Part shown: positions 42,054-49,168 of the stretch, one piece after another
Layout of the letters: each line of letters starts with the position of its first letter
Position numbering within the stretch: position 1 is the stretch's first letter
Assembly: GCF_003402475.1 (NCBI RefSeq)
Contig: NZ_BFAB01000001.1
Location: 634,776-698,775 of the forward strand
DNA: 64,000 nucleotides
From: Mycobacterium sp. MFM001
GTDB lineage: Bacteria > Actinomycetota > Actinomycetes > Mycobacteriales > Mycobacteriaceae
Direction of reading: 5' to 3'
Notes under the pieces: model-generated
The model's database searches: none
What the model was told of the DNA's origin: nothing
What the model saw: the letters and a program-made list of their open reading frames with translations, nothing else
Program-made: the position numbers and the translations under genes

Positions 42054-42956
42054 ATGGCTGAGTCTCTCGAAACGCTGCGAGGCAGCTTCAATCGCTCGCT
42101 GCGCGTGGAAGGCAAGGCCGACCGCACGTTGGTCCTCTACGGGCAATCGCTGACCTACTTCAGTGCGTGGCTTGCCGCTCGAGGACAGCCCGCGGACCTA
42201 TCCAGCCTGACTCGTGGCAACGTGCTGCGCTGGCTTGACGCGCTGCGCGAGCGGAGCCTGAGCGCCGGAACGATCCGCACCCGCTGGCGCGGCCTGCGCC
42301 GCTTCACCAACTGGCTGCTGACCGAAGGCATCATCGACCAAGACCCGCTGGCCGGGATCGAGGTGGACAGGCCCGAGCCGCCGCCGGTTCCCGTGTTCAC
42401 CGACGATGAGTTGGCCGCGCTGGTGGGCGCGTGCAAGGGCAAGAGCTTCAAAGACCGACGCGACGAGGCGGTTATCCGGCTGCTGCTCGACTGTGGTCTC
42501 CGGGTGTCAGAGGTCACCGGTATCAACCTCGATCATCTCGACCTGGACGCCGAAACTGTGCAGGTCATCGGGAAGGGCTCACGAATCCGGTCGGCGTACT
42601 TCGGCGACAGGACGGCCCTCGCGCTCGATAGGTACCTTCGGGAGCGGCGCAACCATCGTCACGCGAGCAGCCCCGCGCTATTCCTGGGCGAGCGCGGCCG
42701 ATTCACCCCCGATGGGGTGCGGGAAAGGCTGAAGGTCCGCGCCGAGATGGCCGGCCTGGATCCGGCCAAGGTTCACCCGCACCGCTTCCGCCACACCAAC
42801 GCTCACGACTTCCTCCTCGCGGGCGGTCAGGAGCGCGACCTGAAGCGGCTTATGGGCTGGCGCTCGGACACCATGCTGGAGCGTTACGGCGCGAGCGCTG
42901 CAGACCAGCGGGCGCGCGAGGCAGCTCGGCGGCTGAAACGAGGGGACCGGGTGTGA
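42054..42956 (+). CDS. int: Tyrosine recombinase/integrase
   Basis: 300 aa. N-terminal SAM-like core-binding domain (about 5-95) and C-terminal catalytic domain with Arg150 (CGLRVSEV), Lys174 (GKGSR), His243 and Arg246 (HPHRFRH), Trp269 in place of the usual His, and Tyr278 (ERYGAS). Complete catalytic set, XerC/D-like size without an arm-binding extension. It should catalyse integration at the prim-PolC att site. First gene of the element; the next gene overlaps it as GTGA. Confidence 0.9.
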   Translation: MAESLETLRGSFNRSLRVEGKADRTLVLYGQSLTYFSAWLAARGQPADLSSLTRGNVLRWLDALRERSLSAGTIRTRWRGLRRFTNWLLTEGIIDQDPLAGIEVDRPEPPPVPVFTDDELAALVGACKGKSFKDRRDEAVIRLLLDCGLRVSEVTGINLDHLDLDAETVQVIGKGSRIRSAYFGDRTALALDRYLRERRNHRHASSPALFLGERGRFTPDGVRERLKVRAEMAGLDPAKVHPHRFRHTNAHDFLLAGGQERDLKRLMGWRSDTMLERYGASAADQRAREAARRLKRGDRV

Positions 42957-43357
42957 GAATGGGCTCTCTGGCGATTCGGGTCAAGGTGGTCGACGAGAAG
43001 GGTCGCACCGTCTGCATGTTCTGCAAACAGACCCACGTTGATAATCAGATGCGGCCGGAGTACACCGAAGCGTGGGCCGCCACAGCGAAGCCGATGAGCG
43101 AGAAATGGCTAGCCGCTGAGGATTCCGCGCCCACGGTCAACGGACGTCTAGCAGGTTTGCCGACGCAAACCGTCGATGGCCAAAAATACTTGCAACTGCC
43201 GGGTTTGACGCTGAAGTGGCAGAAAGTCGAGTCGGTACTCGAGCGAGTCGCCTTCGCCTCGGGCCTCGTAGATGCCTCGGGCGCTGTACTTAAGGATGAA
43301 TTGACACCAGCGACGCTCAGTGTCGCGCAGTTACGCAAATTTGCACAGCGCTTGTGA
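42953..43357 (+). CDS. Element hypothetical protein with CxxC
   Basis: 134 aa from GTG 42953 (overlapping the integrase stop), or ATG 42959. Near the N-terminus RTVCMFCKQTH has a CxxC plus His that could bind zinc. The rest is mixed alpha/beta with no known motif. A small DNA-binding or excision accessory role is possible given its place behind the integrase, but nothing proves it. A gap of 112 bp without a gene follows. Confidence 0.55.
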   Translation: MRMGSLAIRVKVVDEKGRTVCMFCKQTHVDNQMRPEYTEAWAATAKPMSEKWLAAEDSAPTVNGRLAGLPTQTVDGQKYLQLPGLTLKWQKVESVLERVAFASGLVDASGAVLKDELTPATLSVAQLRKFAQRL

Positions 43358-43469
43358 TAGCGTCAAGGACTACGAGCGGGCTCCGTATCCCGTAGCCGCG
43401 CGAATCTCGCGCCAGCTTCTCAGTGTCGCCCCACAAGGCGGCGCAATCCTCATGCCCTGAGGTGGGAAG

Positions 43470-43709
43470 TTGGCTATTACTCCGGCCGAAAAATCATTGC
43501 GCGGTCAACTGGCCGCCCATACGTCTTGGGGGAACACCCAAGACCGTGCAGCTCGAACTGCGAACGCGCGCAGCGCTTTTGAGAACAAGTTCCTCGCCGA
43601 AGCTGGCGGCGATCCCCAGCGCGCCGAGTCTCTGCGCAAGGCGTATTTCGCTCGCCTGGCCCTGAAATCTGCTCGCGCACGCCGTCGCCGCGGTGGTGAT
43701 GCCGCATGA
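43470..43709 (+). CDS. Element hypothetical protein, 79 aa, basic helical
   Basis: TTG start at 43470 with AGGTGGGAAG just before it. Product begins AITPAEKSLRGQLAAHTSWGNT and ends in a basic tail ARARRRRGGDAA. The pattern of an RGQLAAHTSWANT-like start is common in small actinobacterial element and phage proteins. Predicted helical, nucleic-acid-binding possible. Stop overlaps the next start as ATGA. Confidence 0.6.
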   Translation: MAITPAEKSLRGQLAAHTSWGNTQDRAARTANARSAFENKFLAEAGGDPQRAESLRKAYFARLALKSARARRRRGGDAA

Positions 43710-43954
43710 CCGATCCACGGAAGGGACCACCTAAAGAAGTGTGGGGCGGGCCCGCGCCACACGAGCCCACACCCGGCATCACCACCGCTCACACTACCGC
43801 AGTCGGCAGACAACTGCGGGTACGCCGTGCCGTCGACCAATACCGTCGGCATCGGCAAGCGCGTGTTGAGCATGTGTTGGGCGGCTGCTGGTGGTGTCAG
43901 GGTATGGCCGATGGCCGCGAGATTCTGGCCGAGCACCGTAAGGCCGCGAGATGA
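43706..43954 (+). CDS. Element hypothetical protein, 82 aa
   Basis: 82 aa. Pro/Gly-rich first third (MTDPRKGPPKEVWGGPAPHEP), then a basic helix (QLRVRRAVDQYRRHRQARVEHVL) and a CWWCQG motif that may bind metal. ATGA overlaps at both ends make translation likely. Not recognised. Confidence 0.5.
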   Translation: MTDPRKGPPKEVWGGPAPHEPTPGITTAHTTAVGRQLRVRRAVDQYRRHRQARVEHVLGGCWWCQGMADGREILAEHRKAAR

Positions 43955-44265
43955 GCGCCGCCATTGCCTCGCAGCAGGTTTCATGGTGGGCCGTGCACGA
44001 ATGGGTGCAGAAGTATCTCGAAACCGCCGAGGCGTACCCGATGGCCGGGACGCCCGCGTGGTGCCTGCTGCCTGATGACTCGCGCGAGAAGTGGGCCGCT
44101 CTGCTCGACTTCGCCCAGCATCACGCGCTGCGGGTGGAGACCGCCCAGCAGGCCCGTGCCCAGGCGTCGAAAGCGGTTGCCGCCGCCGCGGACTGGCCGG
44201 CCGTCGCGCAGGAGATCCGTCGGGGCCGTGGCGTGGCCTATATCCCGCGCCGGGAGGCATCGTGA
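43951..44265 (+). CDS. DUF2742 protein, phiRv1/phiRv2-type
   Basis: 104 aa. Strongly like the Rv1583c/Rv2656c proteins of the M. tuberculosis prophages: VSWWAVHEWVQ, YPMAGTPAWC, KWAALLDFAQHHALRVET and AADWPAVAQEI align in order with the sequences I remember. Function unknown, but it is a marker of the phiRv element group. Overlaps its neighbours as ATGA and GTGA. Confidence 0.8.
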   Translation: MSAAIASQQVSWWAVHEWVQKYLETAEAYPMAGTPAWCLLPDDSREKWAALLDFAQHHALRVETAQQARAQASKAVAAAADWPAVAQEIRRGRGVAYIPRREAS

Positions 44266-44846
44266 CTGACGCCAGATTCCCCGACCGGTGGCTGTGTGAT
44301 CGTCGATTGCAGCGGCTGAGGGACAGCGAGTACCGATCGTTCGTCCAGGCGCTCACATGGTCTGTGTCCAACCGCACCGATGGAACTGTTGAGCCAGGGG
44401 ATCTGTGCGCGATTCCGGGATTCGACCCCGATTCGGTGCCGACGTTTGTCGATAGCGGCCTGTGGACGTATCACGACACGCACTGGCTGATCGTTGACTT
44501 TGCCACCACTCAGACAACGCGCTCGGAGTTGGAAGCGCTCGACCGAGTACGCGCACGCGACCGAGAGAAGAAGGCGCGCAAGCGCGCTGCTCAAAGGACT
44601 GTCCCCGGGGACGCTCCCCGGGACTGTCCCTCGGGACAGGACGGGGGACTACACAGGCTAGGCCAGGCTAGGCAAGGCAAGGAAGAAAAGGGGACCAACT
44701 ACGTAAGCGGCAGCGTCGAAAACGACGACGTTCCCGACACCGCATACGAGCGCGAGTGCGCCGAGTACTTCGCTGCCGGCGCCGCTTACGAACCGCCGAT
44801 CGTCGATGCCGATGGTTTCCCTCTCGATGACTGGGCGGGCGCATGA
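44262..44846 (+). CDS. Putative replication-initiation-like protein
   Basis: 194 aa from GTG 44262. N-terminal 100 residues look like a phage replisome-organiser winged helix (FPDRWLCDRRLQRLRDSEYRSF, VPTFVDSGLWTYHDTHWLIVDF), then a basic hinge (RARDREKKARKRAAQR), then a low-complexity stretch coded by short DNA repeats, and an acidic C-terminus. The combination of N-terminal DNA-binding-like region and internal iteron-like repeats suggests replication initiation, but similarity is weak. Confidence 0.5.
   Translation: MTDARFPDRWLCDRRLQRLRDSEYRSFVQALTWSVSNRTDGTVEPGDLCAIPGFDPDSVPTFVDSGLWTYHDTHWLIVDFATTQTTRSELEALDRVRARDREKKARKRAAQRTVPGDAPRDCPSGQDGGLHRLGQARQGKEEKGTNYVSGSVENDDVPDTAYERECAEYFAAGAAYEPPIVDADGFPLDDWAGA
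44596..44682. repeat. Iteron-like and inverted repeats inside the replication-like gene
   Basis: GGACTGTCCC occurs at 44596-44605 and 44621-44630, itself a near palindrome, with an inverted copy GGGACAG at 44633-44639. Then CAGGCTAGGC repeats exactly in tandem (44654-44663, 44664-44673), followed by AAGGCAAGG. The region encodes an unstructured linker, so the DNA pattern may be the selected feature, for example an origin. Confidence 0.5.
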
Positions 44847-45070
44847 GTTTCGCCAACTACGTCCAGGCCGCGTGTCGCTGCCGCCGCGGCTTTCTGTGTC
44901 CCTTTTGCCGTCGGTGGCTCCTACCGCGAAGGAAAAGCAATGACCGAACCCAAACCGCCCAGGATCGTCCCGGCCGTCGCGCGCCTGGACGTCGAGCCGC
45001 GCAAACCGACCAAGGTGGCGCGACTCAGGCAGCAGCGCGAGCTAAAAGCCTGGCAGCGGAAGGTGGCTGA
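44843..45070 (+). CDS. Element small Cys-rich ORF (uncertain 3' part)
   Basis: 75 codons, ATGA overlap with the preceding stop. The first 30 residues (CRCRRGFLCPFCRRWLLPRR) look like a real small zinc-binding or basic peptide; the remainder is out of frame with the gene at 44940-45080 and may be only read-through composition. Either both frames are used or one is spurious. Confidence 0.4.
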   Translation: MSFANYVQAACRCRRGFLCPFCRRWLLPRRKSNDRTQTAQDRPGRRAPGRRAAQTDQGGATQAAARAKSLAAEGG

Positions 45071-45080
45071 GCAGAAGTGA
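44940..45080 (+). CDS. Element small basic protein, 46 aa
   Basis: 46 codons, ATG 44940 preceded by GAAGGAA. Pro-rich start (MTEPKPPRIVPAVARLDVEPRK split) and a basic amphipathic helix (LRQQRELKAWQRKVAEQK). Its stop overlaps the next start as GTGA. Unknown function. Confidence 0.55.
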   Translation: MTEPKPPRIVPAVARLDVEPRKPTKVARLRQQRELKAWQRKVAEQK

Positions 45081-45271
45081 GCTGGCAAGTGCCGCAACGC
45101 AGCCGCCACGGCACCACGCAATACAACCACCACCACGGCCGCGTCCTGACGCCCTACCGCTGCAAGAATGGCCGGCTGCGCGTGATCCTGCACGACCACA
45201 CTCACGGGCGGCACCTGCGCTATGTCGACCAGCTCGTCGATGTCGTGTTCGGCGAAGCGGTGGCCGCATGA
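45077..45271 (+). CDS. Element small His/Arg-rich protein, 64 aa
   Basis: GTG 45077, 64 aa. N-terminal HHH and later HDHTHGRHLRYVDQLVDVVFG; rich in His and Arg, possibly metal- or nucleic-acid-binding. ATGA overlap with the next gene. Not recognised. Confidence 0.5.
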   Translation: MSWQVPQRSRHGTTQYNHHHGRVLTPYRCKNGRLRVILHDHTHGRHLRYVDQLVDVVFGEAVAA

Positions 45272-45456
45272 GTCGCCATAGCCACGGCCGACGTCGCTCC
45301 GCGCACATCCGCAATGCCGTAGCGCGCGCCCAACGCCATAGCGCGCGGCGAATGCAGTTCGGCCCGGAGCCCCGCATCATCCGCGAGGCACGGCCGGAAG
45401 TGACCGCGGACAAATCGGCGGCAGCAGTGATCATGAACGAATCGGGCCAGAAGTGA
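45268..45456 (+). CDS. Element small basic protein, 62 aa
   Basis: 62 aa, Arg/His-rich first half (SRHSHGRRRSAHIRNAVARAQRH split), less basic end. The 3' end contains the first two AGTGATCATGA repeats. Coupled to the gene before it by ATGA. Unknown. Confidence 0.45.
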   Translation: MSRHSHGRRRSAHIRNAVARAQRHSARRMQFGPEPRIIREARPEVTADKSAAAVIMNESGQK

Positions 45457-45541
45457 TCATGAGCCAGCAAACTCCAGCAAGCCGCAGCGAACCCTCCACG
45501 CGGATGGTCCTTATTAGACACAACGGCGGAAGTGATCATGA
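45426..45541 (+). repeat. Three AGTGATCATGA repeats
   Basis: Identical 11-mers at 45426-45436, 45452-45462 and 45531-45541, each with the palindrome TGATCA. Spacings 26 and 79 bp. Candidates for regulator-binding sites between the early and late gene blocks. Confidence 0.55.
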
Positions 45542-45767
45542 AATGGCGCTGATCGACCATCGACCCTCTCGATATCACCGCAGGTCAGAGGTCCGACCAT
45601 GCACGAATTCCCTAAAACCGCAGGTAGGGGGCATATTTATCTCTAGGGAGGGCCTCAGCCGCGACCCTGCCCAACTGCGCGTTTCCGCGCGCACCGTTGC
45701 GTATTTAAATCTGGCTATTGACAACATCCACTATTCGACACGCTCAAGAGAACGGAGCAGCAAATGA
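45453..45767 (+). CDS. Doubtful ORF between early and late blocks
   Basis: A 104-codon open frame (GTG 45453) whose composition is unlike its neighbours: Ser/Arg-rich, no clear secondary structure pattern, more AT-rich DNA. It overlaps the terminase-like gene as ATGA, which favours translation, but the three direct repeats suggest a regulatory region. Probably the true content of 45460-45760 is regulatory with at most a weak gene. Confidence 0.3.
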   Translation: MIMSQQTPASRSEPSTRMVLIRHNGGSDHEMALIDHRPSRYHRRSEVRPCTNSLKPQVGGIFISREGLSRDPAQLRVSARTVAYLNLAIDNIHYSTRSRERSSK

Positions 45768-46132
45768 GCAAACCCAGCAAACAAGCCGTTGACCCTCCGC
45801 GGTCATTGGACCCCGTGGCCCGTGAGGTGTGGGACCGCCAGGCCGCCCGGCTGTGGCGCGACGGCCGCTGGCACAGCATCGACCACGACTTGCTATGCCT
45901 GTTCGCCGAGACGACCGCCTTGTATCTGCGCCTGAAGGCCGACGTAGACGAGCGGGGGTTTCTGGTGACGGGCCGCTCGGACACGGTAGTGCGAAATCCC
46001 GCCTTGACGCCGTTGGCCCAGGCGCGGGCCGACCTGTTGCGGATCGCCAAGGCGATTCCGCTGGCGCTGCCGGCCGTGCAGGCTGACGGTTTCGGCGCCG
46101 AGGTGGACCGGCTGCTGGAGGAGCTGCGGTGA
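45764..46132 (+). CDS. P27-like small terminase subunit
   Basis: 122 aa. Pattern of the P27 small terminase family: VDPPRSLDPVAREVWDR near the start, LLCLFAETTALYLRLKADVDERGFLV, then RNPALTPLAQARADLLRIAKAIPL. Small subunits recognise the DNA pac/cos site; no large subunit lies nearby. GGAG upstream of ATG 45764. Stop overlaps the next start as GTGA. In a satellite such a protein could redirect a helper's packaging machine. Confidence 0.65.
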   Translation: MSKPSKQAVDPPRSLDPVAREVWDRQAARLWRDGRWHSIDHDLLCLFAETTALYLRLKADVDERGFLVTGRSDTVVRNPALTPLAQARADLLRIAKAIPLALPAVQADGFGAEVDRLLEELR

Positions 46133-46515
46133 GCCGCCGCGAGTACTACTGCAGCGTCGACGAATATGCCACGCAGATCAGGGATTGGGGCATCTTCAGC
46201 AAGGAGGTCCGCGCGCATCGCGGTCAGCTGCCGCTGGACCCGAACGTGGTGTTCAACTTTGCCCGTGTCGCGGCCGTGTGGGAGCGGCTGCGCTGGGACA
46301 TGCACACCAAGAGCACCACCCCGGGTGACCGTAACCGGCTCGATGAACTCACCGACCAATTGCAAACCCTGGCGACCCAGCTGGGGCTGGGCAAGGTCGA
46401 CCCGGATGGGTTCCTGCCCGGCGACCCGTCTGTGTACCTGGCCAACAACCGGGTCAGCGGTCTCGATCCGTGGTGGATGCACTGTTCCTACGACCCGAAA
46501 GGAAACGAAAAATGA
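46129..46515 (+). CDS. Element hypothetical protein, 128 aa
   Basis: 128 aa, GTG 46129. Mostly helical, with DPNVVFNFARVAAVWERLRWDM split, and a C-terminal DPDGFLPGDPSVYLANNRV. Between small terminase and capsid, so packaging- or head-related by position. Not recognised. ATGA overlap with the next gene. Confidence 0.5.
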   Translation: MSRREYYCSVDEYATQIRDWGIFSKEVRAHRGQLPLDPNVVFNFARVAAVWERLRWDMHTKSTTPGDRNRLDELTDQLQTLATQLGLGKVDPDGFLPGDPSVYLANNRVSGLDPWWMHCSYDPKGNEK

Positions 46516-46847
46516 AACAAGGCGATCCGCAGTGGATTAACGAAATGCTGCGCACAGGAATGCTGGGAATTTTCAACTACGGCCTAGAACCGACGCCGCC
46601 GTGGATGAGGACCGCAATCGGTGATGTGGCCGAGCAGGTGAAGCAGAAGGTACAGGGAGCGTCGACCCCGGTGCCGATTGGTGGTGGCCTGAATGCGGCG
46701 CCGATCAGTAGCGACAACGCGCTTTGGTACCGGGCCGCGGTCGCGACCCAGAACCTACTGGCGGACCCACTGGGGACCGGTGGGTCGTCGTACGCGGAGT
46801 TTTGCGAGGTGTTATGGGAATTGCCACCGGTACCCATTCCGAAATGA
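46512..46847 (+). CDS. Element hypothetical protein, 111 aa
   Basis: 111 aa from ATG 46512. N-terminus GDPQWINEMLRTGMLGIFNYG, a Pro/Gly middle (STPVPIGGGLNAAPI) and a Trp/Glu-rich end. No known motif. Position before the capsid gene suggests a head-related role. From 46848 to 47044 I see no gene: a GCC/CCG-rich tract (about 46895-46955) followed by AT-richer sequence with a TTGACC at 46982 that could be a -35 element. Confidence 0.5.
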   Translation: MKQGDPQWINEMLRTGMLGIFNYGLEPTPPWMRTAIGDVAEQVKQKVQGASTPVPIGGGLNAAPISSDNALWYRAAVATQNLLADPLGTGGSSYAEFCEVLWELPPVPIPK

Positions 46848-47044
46848 ATGACACCAGTGTAAGCTTGGGGATAAGCCATCGGGCTTGACCGCCGCCTCGA
46901 CCGCTGTGCCGCCGCTACGGCCGCCGCACCGCCGCCGGGACCGCCGCCAAAAACGCTGGTTTACAAATTGAAGAAAATGCTGTTGACCTGCTGCAAATGG
47001 TCCGGCTGGTTTCTTCGTTCCCAATTCTTACCCAAGAGGTTTTG

Positions 47045-48385
47045 ATGAATCAGCATATGCTGCGCCATCGCGCGCAGGAATTGAAAGATGAGATCGCGGT
47101 GAAAACGGCGGATCTCGAAGGCGGCCGGATTACCGCGGCCGAGTACAAGGGTTACCTCGACAAGGCCGAGCACGAGTCGGGCGAAATCGCCACGGCGTTG
47201 AAGGCCTACGACCAGGCCGGCCGGTTCATGGCCAACCAGGACGTCGCGCTTGAGCATCTGCGCAACGGCGGATCGTTCGACTCGTCGACGAAGGCTTTCC
47301 AGCCCTCTGGTGGTGGTCTCCTTGACGCTGCGCAGCAGAAAGAGCTGCGCGTTGCGATGGAGACGAAACGTCCGCTCACGCTTGAGGTGGATGCCCGGAA
47401 TTTCGGTTTCGGGTCGTACATTCACACGAAGTCGGCGACGGCCGAGTCGGCGTTGGTAAACGGGCCGCTGCCCGGCATTATGATGCCGAACCGGTTTATT
47501 TCGCTGCCGTATGAGCCGACGCGGATTGCCTCGTATTTGCCGGCTGCCGCTATGGACGGACCCAGCTCGTATTGGTTGCAGCACACCTCCAACGCTGCGG
47601 AGGCGAACGGTGTCGCCGAGTTGGGCAGCAAACCGGACCTGGGGATGACGTTCACCGAGAACAAGGTGTTGCCTCAAAAATTGGCCGGCCAGGCATCTGT
47701 CTCTATGGAATTCAATATGGACTACCCGGAATTGGGTGGCTGGATGCAGGCCGAGTTGCAGCGGTCGCTTATCAACCAGGAAAACAACTACATCCTGAAT
47801 GCGGGCGCACCGGGCGGCCCGACGGGGGCGGCGTTTACCGGCCTGTTAGGGGTTTCGGGAACTTTGACCCAGGATGCCACCGGCACGAACGGTCTCGACG
47901 CAATCGCGTATGCCGCGCAGGCGTTACGTAGCAGCACGGCGGCCTACAGTCCACCGGACCTGCTGATCCTTTCCCCGGCAACGGTTACTGCGCTGTTGAC
48001 GACCAAGGACGACACCGGCCGCTATGTCTTGGACATGCTGCAGGGGCCAGCGGGGAATCTGACCTGGAATGGGGACGCCGCTGCTCAGGCGACCACGAAC
48101 CCATCACTGGGCGGGATTTGGCCGCAAGGCAATGAGGGCGGCAATCTGTCGCTGTTCGGAGTCCCGGTCGTTCAGACGACGCAGATAGCTAACGGCGTCG
48201 GCGTGATGCTGTCGATCCGCGGCGGTGCCGCAGTGTATTGGACCAGGCTGAATATGCTGATCATTTTCGATCCGTACACCGGCTTGACGAACAACACGTG
48301 GCGGTGGGTTATCGAATCTCGTATATCTCTGTCCACGCCGCGTCCGGGTGCGATCAACGTCATCGAGAACCTTCCGTTCGTGTGA
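47045..48385 (+). CDS. HK97-type major capsid protein
   Basis: 446 aa from ATG 47045, with AAGAGG upstream. Residues 1-105 are a charged coiled coil like the scaffolding delta region of HK97 capsids; the rest has capsid landmarks: SYWLQHTSNAAEANGVAELG split, LILSPATVTALLTTKDDTGRY split, LFGVPVVQTTQIANGVGVML split and the C-terminal VIESRISLSTPRPGAI. Comparable with the capsid genes of phiRv1/phiRv2. A prohead protease normally removes the delta region; none is encoded in the element. Confidence 0.85.
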   Translation: MNQHMLRHRAQELKDEIAVKTADLEGGRITAAEYKGYLDKAEHESGEIATALKAYDQAGRFMANQDVALEHLRNGGSFDSSTKAFQPSGGGLLDAAQQKELRVAMETKRPLTLEVDARNFGFGSYIHTKSATAESALVNGPLPGIMMPNRFISLPYEPTRIASYLPAAAMDGPSSYWLQHTSNAAEANGVAELGSKPDLGMTFTENKVLPQKLAGQASVSMEFNMDYPELGGWMQAELQRSLINQENNYILNAGAPGGPTGAAFTGLLGVSGTLTQDATGTNGLDAIAYAAQALRSSTAAYSPPDLLILSPATVTALLTTKDDTGRYVLDMLQGPAGNLTWNGDAAAQATTNPSLGGIWPQGNEGGNLSLFGVPVVQTTQIANGVGVMLSIRGGAAVYWTRLNMLIIFDPYTGLTNNTWRWVIESRISLSTPRPGAINVIENLPFV

Positions 48386-48735
48386 TGACGACACCGGAAT
48401 TAGACCCGCAGGACCCGGATTACCTTTACAGGGCAACTCCGGTTCCCGCGGATTATCCCCGGCCGTCGCGGACAATCAAGGAATACGACGATCCGCCGGT
48501 CACTTTCCTGGGCGGCGCTACGCCGGAGCCCGCGCCCGCGACGTCGGCGGCTGCCGCTCTCGCCGATGCGGAAGCTAAACGGGCAGCCGCCCCAATCCGG
48601 GTGCGCGTCAACAAGCCCTACCGGGTTGTGCATCAGGGCGTCCCGTATACGGGTGGGGACAAGATATCTGTCCCGAACGACGAAACTACTGCCGCTTGGC
48701 TTGCCGCCGGGTGGGTAACGAAAGTGAGAAAATGA
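48385..48735 (+). CDS. Putative head-completion/structural protein, 116 aa
   Basis: 116 aa, ATG 48385 sharing a base with the capsid stop. Acidic Pro/Ala-rich first half, then a compact beta-like end (RVNKPYRVVHQGVPYTGGDKI split, AAWLAAGWVTKVRK), a form frequent in small phage proteins following the capsid gene. Head-tail connection or decoration is a guess by position. Confidence 0.55.
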   Translation: MTTPELDPQDPDYLYRATPVPADYPRPSRTIKEYDDPPVTFLGGATPEPAPATSAAAALADAEAKRAAAPIRVRVNKPYRVVHQGVPYTGGDKISVPNDETTAAWLAAGWVTKVRK

Positions 48736-48736
48736 A

Positions 48737-48997
48737 ATGGCGATAAGTACCGGCCAGGTGTCGGTTGGCACTACACCGACGAAGTTGTTCACAAGCGGCC
48801 CCGCGCCGATCAGCAGAGCACTCGTGTATTCCAGCGTGGCAGCGTTTATCGGTGGGTCGGCTGTAACCAGCACAACGGGTCTGCCGATCCCGGCGACCAC
48901 ACTGGTAGAGGTTCCGTTGACCGGCGCTGAGGACGACGCAGTGTATGCGGTAGTCGGCTCCGGCACCGCGACCGTGTCGTACTTCTTCGTCGCGTGA
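48737..48997 (+). CDS. Putative head fibre/decoration-like protein, 86 aa
   Basis: 86 aa, all-beta, Thr/Val/Gly-rich (MAISTGQVSVGTTPTKLF, STTGLPIPATTLVEVPL), no charges to speak of and no signal peptide. Similar small beta proteins decorate phage heads or fibres. Starts 1 bp after the preceding stop. The stretch 48998-49168 has no gene I can support. Confidence 0.5.
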   Translation: MAISTGQVSVGTTPTKLFTSGPAPISRALVYSSVAAFIGGSAVTSTTGLPIPATTLVEVPLTGAEDDAVYAVVGSGTATVSYFFVA

Positions 48998-49168
48998 AAC
49001 ACGTTGCCGTGCTGGGTTTCTCTTACCCTCGCGGCACGAAGGGTTGCGCCTGCACCAGCGCAACCCACCGCGGCCGGGTTGGCGGTTCTTTATGCGGTTT
49101 CATCAGTCCCGCGCCCTTTCACCCGCCAGCCCGGCCGCACCCAAAACTTGACCGAGAGGTAATCGCCT

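Noticed and set aside
45426..45541. CRISPR-like array from the three direct repeats
   Set aside because: Repeats are only 11 bp with unequal spacing (26 and 79 bp), and no cas genes are present.
46895..46955. GCC/CCG-rich tract as a PE/PPE or coding fragment
   Set aside because: No start, ribosome site or frame of useful length; it is short low-complexity intergenic DNA.
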